Positions 41,387 to 48,420 of a DNA stretch of 64,000 nucleotides are shown here, one piece after another. The DNA lies in assembly GCF_004770905.1 (NCBI RefSeq), contig NZ_RQHT01000010.1, forward strand, positions 186,001 to 250,000, written 5' to 3'. This DNA is from Leptospira bandrabouensis (GTDB lineage Bacteria > Spirochaetota > Leptospiria > Leptospirales > Leptospiraceae). Under the pieces are notes generated by a model. That model ran no database searches. It saw only the letters and a list, made by a program, of their open reading frames with translations, and was not told where the DNA came from. Each line of letters begins with the position of its first letter. The first letter of the stretch is position 1. The translations under genes and the position numbers were made by a program.

Positions 41387-43423
41387 ATGAAAACAATAAT
41401 AAGTCGCAATTCTAAATTAAAAATATTAGGTATCCTTGTCCTAGTTGGATCAACAGTCATTATTTCAGATCCAGTTGAGAAAAATTTTTTATCTCAACCG
41501 TTTCGATCTAAAAGTTCATTAGCAAACCTAGTGTCAAATTCAGCCCAATCCCGTCGGTCTCACTTTGCACCTGATGAAATTGTTATCAAATTTAAACAAC
41601 ATATCCCAAATGATGAACTTTTTTCTCGCTCAAGATCACTAGGTTTTAATGTAGAACAAGTCAGTAAAAGGGCACACTTTACGAAGGTAAAAATTGCGAG
41701 TTCAGAAACAGTAGAAGAAGCTGTGGTTCGTGCAAATCGTGATCCGTCAGTTGAATATGCAGAACCGACTTACTACTATTATGCACATGCAGCGACTCCA
41801 AATGATACTGACTTCGCTAAACTATGGGGACTCAGTAATTCTGGACAACCTATTTCGAGCCCTTCTTACGCAACCAATAACCCTGGTACTTCTGGAAAAG
41901 ATATGAATGTTCTGGGCGCTTGGGATATATCTACAAACTGTAGTTCCATCATTGTAGCTGTGTTAGACACAGGAATCAACTACAACCATGAAGATTTAAC
42001 TGCGAATATGTGGGATGGTTCAGTAAGTTGTAAGGATAAAGATGGGATCAATATTGGTGGTGGATGCCAAAATCATGGATGGGATTTTGTCTCTGGTGAC
42101 AATGATCCCAAAGACGAAAACGGTCATGGTAGTCACGTTGCTGGTACAATAGGGGCGGTTGGCAATAATAACAAAGGAATTACTGGAGTCTGCCAATCAG
42201 CAAAACTGATGTCTGTTAGAGTTTTAGATGCGAGTGGAGTCGGAACAAACGCTTCTATTGCTCAAGGTATACACTTTGCTGTCCACAATGGTGCCAAAGT
42301 AATTAATATGAGTTTGGGAGGGAACGACGATAGCTCTGCAGTCAATGAAGCGATTGAGTTTGCAAGAACTCGCGATGTACTTGTTGTGGTTGCTGCGGGT
42401 AACGAAACCAGAGACTTAAAAACTGGTGCTTCGTATCCTTGTAAAAATACGAATACAAACTTAATCTGCATTGCTGCCTTAGACCAGAATTATGAACTTG
42501 CTGACTTTTCTAATTTCGATACAACAACAAATGAGAATAATCGTTCCGTAGACTTTGGTGCCCCTGGTACAAATATTTATAGTATATTTGGAACAGAATT
42601 AAAGTCTGATGAAGCCGCTAACGGATATTCTGGTTGGTTAATGACTGGTAGCGGAGGAGTTTCCAATTATTCTTGGGTTAATAGAAATTGTTCAGGTTAT
42701 AATCTTCTTACGATCCCAAATGATTGTACATTATTTAATTGGGCTTTTACTCAAACGAATGTTTATGCAACTGAACTTGATCCTAGTATGGGAATAGGTA
42801 CGTACAAAACTTTCGCTCTACCAAGTGGAGCAACTAACATTACAGTTTCTCACCAAGTTGTAGCGGAGGCTAAAAGAAATTCATCAAGCAATATCTGCAA
42901 TGACTACGGACTTGCAATGTATGGTCCAGGTAATACTCATCCATTCCTTAGTTCTTATCTAAGTTTCAAAAATCAGGTTTTTCCAAATGACAATGCCACT
43001 TCGTTTTTTTGTGAAAAAGATGAAAAACCTTTCGTAAGCTATTATGAAACCGATTTCTTAACTAACTGTATTGGGAATACTCATTGTACGATTGGATACC
43101 GATATTATTCAAATTCAGATGAGACTACTTGGGGTGGAATGTTTGTCAGTAAACTTTTTTTCTATGCATGGGCACCTTCCAATAATAACTATGGTCTCTA
43201 TAATGGAACATCGATGGCCACTCCGAACGTAGCTGGAGTAGTTGCACTCATCCGCGCTTATAACCCTTTATTAAACCATACTGAAGTTATTCAAAAGTTG
43301 ATTGATGGAGGCTCTGCAACCGCATCCATTGCCTCTAATTCTAAATATGGTAAGTCAATCAATGCAAATGCTTCGGTGAAACATCTGAATCAGGTGACAG
43401 GTGTTACTGCTACACTTCAATAG
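41387..43423 (+). CDS. Secreted subtilisin-family (S8) serine protease with large insert
   Basis: 678 residues. The signal/anchor (LKILGILVLVGSTVIIS) is followed by a propeptide (residues about 60-130, HFAPDEIVIKFKQHIP ending DPSVEYAEPTYYYY). The catalytic triad is intact: Asp194 in AVLDTGINYNHEDL, His247 in ENGHGSHVAGT, Ser609 in NGTSMATPNVAG; the oxyanion Asn339 sits in VAAGNETRDL. The Asp-to-Ser distance is 415 residues against about 190 in subtilisin, because of a Cys-containing, beta-rich insert of roughly 200 residues (about 398-606) just before the Ser. It should act outside the cytoplasm. Confidence 0.92.
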   Translation: MKTIISRNSKLKILGILVLVGSTVIISDPVEKNFLSQPFRSKSSLANLVSNSAQSRRSHFAPDEIVIKFKQHIPNDELFSRSRSLGFNVEQVSKRAHFTKVKIASSETVEEAVVRANRDPSVEYAEPTYYYYAHAATPNDTDFAKLWGLSNSGQPISSPSYATNNPGTSGKDMNVLGAWDISTNCSSIIVAVLDTGINYNHEDLTANMWDGSVSCKDKDGINIGGGCQNHGWDFVSGDNDPKDENGHGSHVAGTIGAVGNNNKGITGVCQSAKLMSVRVLDASGVGTNASIAQGIHFAVHNGAKVINMSLGGNDDSSAVNEAIEFARTRDVLVVVAAGNETRDLKTGASYPCKNTNTNLICIAALDQNYELADFSNFDTTTNENNRSVDFGAPGTNIYSIFGTELKSDEAANGYSGWLMTGSGGVSNYSWVNRNCSGYNLLTIPNDCTLFNWAFTQTNVYATELDPSMGIGTYKTFALPSGATNITVSHQVVAEAKRNSSSNICNDYGLAMYGPGNTHPFLSSYLSFKNQVFPNDNATSFFCEKDEKPFVSYYETDFLTNCIGNTHCTIGYRYYSNSDETTWGGMFVSKLFFYAWAPSNNNYGLYNGTSMATPNVAGVVALIRAYNPLLNHTEVIQKLIDGGSATASIASNSKYGKSINANASVKHLNQVTGVTATLQ

Positions 43424-43775
43424 GGTTTCTCTATTTTGTATCTTCATTCTTTTTTTTAGTTGTTCAGAAGGGATGAGAGCTGAGATGCAAGAGAGGAAAA
43501 AACCAACAAGTCCAGTGACGATTTCGCAATATAACGGGAATGGGGAATATATTGTTGGTACGGAAATCGAGTTAACAAGTGAAGTATGGAATCAACTCCT
43601 GAAAGGTTTTGGTAGCTACCATTTGGAAATGATTATCAAAAATAAACCTACTTACATAATTCAGTTCACTAGTGATCCAGGATTGGAGAAATTGAAATTG
43701 CAGATGAAACTGAATCCGCAGATTCGTTATGTGGAGGCAAATGCCAAACTGGAGAAAAAAACTAAAACTGATTGA
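43401..43775 (+). CDS. Small lipoprotein resembling a subtilase propeptide (I9-like)
   Basis: 124 residues, overlapping the end of the protease gene by 23 bases. Signal peptide with lipobox LFFSC. The last 40 residues (TYIIQFTSDPGLEKLKLQMK, then LNPQIRYVEANAK) follow the pattern strand, helix, P-x-V/I-x-Y-V-E-x-N that closes subtilase propeptides and I9 inhibitors; the upstream protease has its own version, DPSVEYAEPTY. I infer a membrane-tethered inhibitor or folding helper for the neighbouring protease. The match is by eye and covers the second half of the domain best. Confidence 0.6.
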   Translation: MLLLHFNRVSLFCIFILFFSCSEGMRAEMQERKKPTSPVTISQYNGNGEYIVGTEIELTSEVWNQLLKGFGSYHLEMIIKNKPTYIIQFTSDPGLEKLKLQMKLNPQIRYVEANAKLEKKTKTD

Positions 43776-43800
43776 AGGCCAAATTTGTCTAAACGAGACA

Positions 43801-44076
43801 GTGCGTTCCCTGATTGTTTCAGTATTCTTTTTGGTTCTACTATCCCATTGTACAAAAACCAACCCGTCTTACGAGGCTTGCGAAAGGGCCGATTTAGACT
43901 ACTTAGCATGTTCCCTTGTTGTCTACCAGTCGTATGCTTTTTGTTCAGAAAGATCATCTACGCTTTCCGGTACGACAGATGCCAAAGCTTCTGCAAAGTT
44001 TCAGTGTGATGCGGAGCGGCTCGTTGGCTCGTACCTTTGTGAAGACATTAAGAAAAAAACTTGTGGTACGAAATAA
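43801..44076 (+). CDS. Small Cys-rich lipoprotein
   Basis: 91 residues from the GTG at 43801, which gives a standard signal peptide (MRSLIVSVFFLVLLSHC); the frame is open from an ATG at 43729 inside the previous gene, so a longer form is possible. Lipobox LLSHC. The mature part has six further Cys (YEACERA, LACSL, AFCSE, FQCDAE, YLCED, KTCGT) that could form three disulfides. No family recognised. It is third in the protease cluster and probably cotranscribed. Confidence 0.6.
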   Translation: MRSLIVSVFFLVLLSHCTKTNPSYEACERADLDYLACSLVVYQSYAFCSERSSTLSGTTDAKASAKFQCDAERLVGSYLCEDIKKKTCGTK

Positions 44077-44112
44077 ATTTCGTCGTTCAACCTTATTAAA
44101 CCAAAAATTTCC

Positions 44113-44256
44113 ACGCCAAGCGATAGTAGCGGAAATCCTTTCCCTTATGGACTCACATTATGAGTATCTTTGAATTTAGGGAAAGATTGCAGCGGATAGC
44201 GCGGTCGTTTTTAGAAAAATACCTCAAACAGCAAACCCATTCGAGGCGCCCAAAAC
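44113..44256 (+). repeat. Structured repeat element, copy 2
   Basis: Same order of blocks as copy 1: ACGCCA, GTAGCGGAAATCCTTTC, hairpin, GAAAGATTGCAGCGGATAGC, then a 3' block CGAGGCGCCCAAAA. The stem here is CTTTCCC (44138-44144) with GGGAAAG (44179-44185): both sides changed together relative to copy 1 (CGC/GCG to CCC/GGG). The loop is longer, 34 bases, and has its own ACTCA/TGAGT hairpin. It starts about 36 bases after the lipoprotein stop. Confidence 0.6.
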
Positions 44257-44523
44257 CTGTCACCCATGGGAGTGATCTAATGTGTTACCGATGTACGAGT
44301 ACACTCAATACATGGTTCGCGCTAATGCGACATAAGATCAATTATGGGAAGTTGCATATTGCCTCATAATTCATGGTATCTCAAATCAAAATAATGCTTC
44401 AAAAGTAAAAGTATTCGAAGAGTTCAAAAACATGAACCATTCAGAATAAAAAGTGGGGAATCGCGGAACTTTCTTGCGGTTTTATGGATTTTCTGTTAGG
44501 CGTGGTTCAACAAAGCCCACGAG

Positions 44524-44552
44524 CCCGCCTCCACCACCCAATTCAGGGCGGG
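44524..44552. repeat. GC-rich hairpin
   Basis: CCCGCC (44524-44529) pairs with GGCGGG (44547-44552) around a 17-base loop. There is no T-run. It lies 39 bases after the end of the minus-strand HAMP gene reading direction and may be a terminator or an intergenic repeat. Confidence 0.35.
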
Positions 44553-44590
44553 GGCCTACATGGAAGCAATGCGACATAGTTTAATTACAG

Positions 44591-45136
44591 TTACTTTTTT
44601 GACCCGTCACTCACACGTTTTTGAATGACTTCATTCAGCACTTGCACAAGCTCTTGGAACTCATCACCTTTCCGGATGCGGATGGTTTCAATGGGTTCGC
44701 CCGAAGCCATTCGCTGCAAAGACCGTTTGATACTAAAAACGGGACCTGCCATTTTGTGAGATTTGAAAACGGAGAACACAGTGATTAAGAGTAAATAAAG
44801 AATGGAAAGTGTCACTACAGCATCGAATTGAATGGTATACATATTTAATTGATGGTCGTAGTTAGGAAGGTAAATTTCTCTGGGAACAAACTTCTCTTTT
44901 GCCTCGCTTGGACCCGCATCTTCGTTCTCTACTTTCCAATACACAGTTTGTGCATCTTGGCGCAGTCGAAATACGGCACCACCGTCATACTTTGCCTGGT
45001 TCAACCAATAGAGAAAACCTAAAGTCACAAGTACCCCGGATATAAACAAAAGCGAATAGTGCGCTAAAAACTTTAATTGGAATTCCTTATCGATGAGATA
45101 ATGAAAACGAAAGGTTTTTTTGTGATTTTGAGACAT
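44591..45136 (-). CDS. Two-span membrane protein with HAMP domain
   Basis: 181 residues. First span LAHYSLLFISGVLVTLGFLYW (residues about 24-44), a periplasmic region of about 60 residues, second span AVVTLSILYLLLITVFSVF (about 105-125), then HAMP (GPVFSIKRSLQRMASGEPIETIRIRKGDEFQELVQVLNEVI). No output domain follows, so it must act through a partner. HAMP-only proteins of this size are known in Leptospira-type genomes as unassigned sensors. Its start is 80 bases from the end of the FecR gene. Confidence 0.75.
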   Translation of the reverse strand: MSQNHKKTFRFHYLIDKEFQLKFLAHYSLLFISGVLVTLGFLYWLNQAKYDGGAVFRLRQDAQTVYWKVENEDAGPSEAKEKFVPREIYLPNYDHQLNMYTIQFDAVVTLSILYLLLITVFSVFKSHKMAGPVFSIKRSLQRMASGEPIETIRIRKGDEFQELVQVLNEVIQKRVSDGSKK

Positions 45137-45216
45137 GGCTTCTTTTAAGGTATTCCCCTAGGGTGTTAGGAAAGACCTTCTCAGGAAAAGTCTATATTGT
45201 CAAAAACTTATAAAGA

Positions 45217-46254
45217 TTAACGAATTTTTTCTGTTTCTAATATCTTTTGAATCGGGATTTCGATCAAACCATCCAATCCTTGGAAATGAAGGTGAGTTTC
45301 TGATTGTCCAAGAATCACACCTCGGTATTCGGTTCCATCTTCCAATCGTACAAGTTCTAATCTTGCATGTTCTTCATACAGTTTGGACTCGCGAGCAAGA
45401 ATGCTTTGCGTTTGAAATGCTTTGAGTTCTTTGTCTTCTTTGACACTCAAAGAAGCAACAGAGATAGGATTTTCTCCTAGTTTTACGATGGTCTGTTGCT
45501 TCGAACTGAGGATCAGATCTCCCACAGAGACAGAACCTTCACGCACTGCGACCACCTCTAACGTCCCATCAAATTGAACACTAAAAACCGTTCCTCTAAC
45601 TTGCGTAAGATGTTCGCCGGCTTGCACAATGAATTGACTGTCCTTAGAAAGTTTGGAAACAGAAGCAAAAAGTTTGCCTTTTTTCACAGAAAACTTTTGG
45701 GTTTGGGCATCTTCTGTTTTTTCAATTCGATCCAAAATTACTTCTGAATTTGGTGTGATGCGCATCCAAGATCCAGTTTCAAAATCTATATCGCTTTGTG
45801 AATTTCCATCAGTGATGATGATATCCCCTGAAACCAATTGGTAGTTTTTTACAAGTGCCACAGGATGAGAGCTTCCTTCGGGCAAAACGGAAACCTTCCC
45901 TTTTACAGAAGAAACAATCACTTTTAAAGGAGAAACGATTGCATTCGAGGTTTTAACCACAGAGGCGTTTGCCACCTCGGACTGATTTGAATTGGATGGA
46001 TTTAGTAAAAAAACAAAGACTAGTGCAGCTGCCAGGGATAAGGCAGACCCACCAACTAACGAGAGACCAATTGGCTTGCGGAAAAAAGAAATTACATTAG
46101 AAACAGAACTTTTTTGGGGAATATATTCGAATTGGATGTTTCGTTTGGAAACAACTTCCCAAGTAGGAAATTCTCTAGACTCTGTTACCTTGGAAGGTTT
46201 GCGTAAGAGTGCTTCCCATTTCGCGAATGTCTGTTGTTTCTCAAATTCGTTCAT
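45217..46254 (-). CDS. FecR-domain membrane protein, likely anti-sigma or signal transducer
   Basis: 345 residues. Cytoplasmic N-terminus of about 70 residues, one span (PIGLSLVGGSALSLAAALVFVFLL), then a periplasmic FecR domain (VKGKVSVLPEG, LVSGDIIITDGNSQSDIDF, GKLFASVSKLSKDSQFIVQAG, TQVRGTVFSVQF) and a C-terminal helical and beta segment. It starts five bases after the stop of the ECF sigma gene, so the pair probably forms a sigma/FecR-type signalling unit. FecR domains usually pass a signal across the membrane; no TonB receptor is visible nearby. Confidence 0.85.
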   Translation of the reverse strand: MNEFEKQQTFAKWEALLRKPSKVTESREFPTWEVVSKRNIQFEYIPQKSSVSNVISFFRKPIGLSLVGGSALSLAAALVFVFLLNPSNSNQSEVANASVVKTSNAIVSPLKVIVSSVKGKVSVLPEGSSHPVALVKNYQLVSGDIIITDGNSQSDIDFETGSWMRITPNSEVILDRIEKTEDAQTQKFSVKKGKLFASVSKLSKDSQFIVQAGEHLTQVRGTVFSVQFDGTLEVVAVREGSVSVGDLILSSKQQTIVKLGENPISVASLSVKEDKELKAFQTQSILARESKLYEEHARLELVRLEDGTEYRGVILGQSETHLHFQGLDGLIEIPIQKILETEKIR

Positions 46255-46259
46255 TGATT

Positions 46260-46778
46260 CTAATCCGGTACCAAATTTTCTCTTTTGGCAATGGCCAACA
46301 CTTTCTCTGTGGCCCTTATGACCAAACGAGATGCCGTAGAAACCGAAACTCCCAAGACCTCAGCGATTTGCACCAACTGAAATCCTTCCACATTCTTAAG
46401 TAACAAAGCAGAGCGTTCTTCTTCCGAAAGCTCTCCCAAAAAAGAATAGAGCCTATCCTCTAAATCTTGGTATTCAGCCCTCGTTTCCAGTTTTGGATTG
46501 TGGCTATGAAACTCGATTTCATCGGAAACAATCTCTTTTGTCGTAGAGAATTTTTTAGCATAATTGATAGATAAATTACGGGCAATTGTATACAGAACCA
46601 TAACGGACTTCTCTTCCGAAAGGCCGGCTTCGCCGTAGTGCTTATGGAAACTTAAGAAACTATCTTGCATCAAATCCATTGCCGTGTCCGCATTTTGAGT
46701 GTACTTGTAAAGGAAGTCATAAATACGTTTATGGCTTCTTTCATAAATTTGACTCATAGAGACAGCTTTGTCTGACAC
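46260..46778 (-). CDS. ECF-type RNA polymerase sigma factor
   Basis: 172 residues. Region 2 (NADTAMDLMQDSFLSFHKHY, VLYTIARNLSINYAKK) and region 4 (LSEEERSALLLKNVEGFQLVQIAEVLGVSVSTASRLVIRATEKVL, a helix-turn-helix) are both clear, without extra domains. It pairs with the FecR-domain gene directly downstream. Targets are unknown. Confidence 0.9.
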   Translation of the reverse strand: MSDKAVSMSQIYERSHKRIYDFLYKYTQNADTAMDLMQDSFLSFHKHYGEAGLSEEKSVMVLYTIARNLSINYAKKFSTTKEIVSDEIEFHSHNPKLETRAEYQDLEDRLYSFLGELSEEERSALLLKNVEGFQLVQIAEVLGVSVSTASRLVIRATEKVLAIAKRENLVPD

Positions 46779-46881
46779 AATCTTGTATGTGTTGGTAAAA
46801 CCGAGTCTCTGACAAGTAAAATCCCGTTCCTCTCTATAAAAGTAAACAAACGGGAAAGGTCAGATTCTCAAAGGAACCAGA

Positions 46882-48285
46882 TTATTTTTCTCTTAAAAGG
46901 GCGTCACTGGCAGCATTTTTATAAGCACCGATCATTGTCGGATAATTAAAAATGTGTTCGGTGAAGTACTCAATGGGAGCCTTCAGATTGACCACACACT
47001 GCCCAAGGGCAATAAGCTCTGTTGCTTTGTCAGAAATGATATGTACTCCCAAAACTCGTCTAGTTTGTTTATCAAAAAGGATTTTTAATAGGCCCACTTG
47101 GTCCCCACTGATTTGAGCACGGGTAATCGTATCAAACCTAGCCATTCCGACTCCATAAGAAACTCCACGTGCCTTAAGTGCTTCTTCTGTGGGGCCAATC
47201 GTGGCAATTTCTGGAAGTGTATAAATTCCAATCGGAAATTCTTCTGCATCTACAGGGGTAGACGGGTGACCAAACATATGTTTTGCGACATAAGCACCTT
47301 GGTACATAGATACAGAAGCTAAACTAGGAAATCCAATGACATCTCCACAAGCGTAGATATTGGATACATTGGTTTGGTAGTTTTCATTCACCAAAATTTG
47401 TTTTCGATCATTGGGAGTGATTCCAACAGATTCTAATCCTAAATTATCGACATTCCCAAAACGCCCGCGAGAAATTAGGACTTGATTGACTCGAACCACC
47501 TCTCCTTTGTTAGTTGTGAGTTCAAATCCATCTTCATTAGGAAGTTTATTGTATTTTGTAATGGATGAATCCACGTGGATGGAAATTCCGGACTGTTGCA
47601 TAATCCGAGTCATTTCACTTGATACATCTTCATCTAAAAAACCAAGGATTCGACTTTGGGAATCGAAAAGGTGAACCTGCACACCTATATGAGCAAAAAT
47701 TGTGGCATATTCTGATCCAATGATTCCGGCACCCACAACAGCTAAAGAAGTGGGCATCTTTTTCATCGCAAAAAGCCCATCGCTATCGTATACTAACCCA
47801 TCTTCAAAAGGGATATTTTCGTTTGTTGGTCTACGAGGGCTACTGCCCGTGGCAATAAGAATGTTCTCGGTTTCATATACTTTTTTCCTACCGGCAGAGT
47901 CTGTCACTTCTACATGGTGGGCATCCACAATCGTCCCCCAACCAGTAAGAGTTGTGACTCGGTTTTGGATCATTTGTTCGCGGGTGACATCTTCTTCTTT
48001 TTCAATCACAGTTCCTGCCCGAAACATCAGTTCCTGTAAAGTAAGCATTGCGGGCTGAGGAGATTGTAATCCGTGGAGGTTGGACAATTTTAAATTACGG
48101 TAGAACCTACTTGTTTCTTGTAAGGATTTAGAAGGGATGGTTCCGTAGTGAACACAACCTCCACCCAAGTAAGGGTCTTTTTCTATAATGGCTGCTTTTT
48201 TTCCCATTTTGCTTGCTTGGATAGCAGCTTTTTGTGCGGCAGGACCGCCCCCGATGGCGAGTAAATCGAAACGATTGATGGACAT
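46882..48285 (-). CDS. sthA: Soluble pyridine nucleotide transhydrogenase (Si-specific)
   Basis: 467 residues, a flavoprotein that interconverts NADPH and NADH. FAD motif AIGGGPAAQKAAIQASKMG near the start, and GGGCVHYGTIPSKSL, in which the second Cys of the disulfide reductases is replaced by Thr, typical of SthA. The NAD(P) motif is VVGAGIIGSEYATIFAHIG, and YACGDVIGFPSLASVS binds FAD. The C-terminal dimer domain ends FNYPTMIGAYKNAA. Single-gene unit with a divergent adenylate cyclase gene. Confidence 0.9.
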   Translation of the reverse strand: MSINRFDLLAIGGGPAAQKAAIQASKMGKKAAIIEKDPYLGGGCVHYGTIPSKSLQETSRFYRNLKLSNLHGLQSPQPAMLTLQELMFRAGTVIEKEEDVTREQMIQNRVTTLTGWGTIVDAHHVEVTDSAGRKKVYETENILIATGSSPRRPTNENIPFEDGLVYDSDGLFAMKKMPTSLAVVGAGIIGSEYATIFAHIGVQVHLFDSQSRILGFLDEDVSSEMTRIMQQSGISIHVDSSITKYNKLPNEDGFELTTNKGEVVRVNQVLISRGRFGNVDNLGLESVGITPNDRKQILVNENYQTNVSNIYACGDVIGFPSLASVSMYQGAYVAKHMFGHPSTPVDAEEFPIGIYTLPEIATIGPTEEALKARGVSYGVGMARFDTITRAQISGDQVGLLKILFDKQTRRVLGVHIISDKATELIALGQCVVNLKAPIEYFTEHIFNYPTMIGAYKNAASDALLREK

Positions 48286-48420
48286 TTGCTAAAAAAAACA
48301 ATACCGACGAAGTGAAAAATAGCAAGGAAAAATTGACAAGGACAATGGTATACCCTAGTCATACATTTTTCACCTAACAAAGTAAAATGGAAAATACAAA
48401 AAATCTTGCTTTGAAAACTC

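Larger units (their letters stand above)
44077..44590. other. Gene-free stretch with repeat and hairpins
   Basis: The only gap above 300 bases. It holds repeat copy 2 (44113-44256), a hairpin at 44524-44552, and an 11-base direct repeat AATGCGACATA at 44324-44334 and 44568-44578. A 69-codon frame at 44160-44369 runs through the repeat and has no ribosome-binding site or family features, so I do not call it. Confidence 0.5.

Noticed and set aside
44160..44369. 69-codon plus-strand frame
   Set aside because: It runs through repeat copy 2 and beyond, has no ribosome-binding site and shows no family features.
44495..44501. GTTAGGC heptamer near a hairpin, resembling an integron attC core
   Set aside because: No matching complementary core is found at the right distance and there is no integrase or cassette.
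48332..48365. TTGACA plus a TATACC block between sthA and the cyclase gene
   Set aside because: The TTGACA is perfect but the TATACC is only ten bases away and no -10 fits the correct spacing; TATACCCTA is only half a CsoR-like site.
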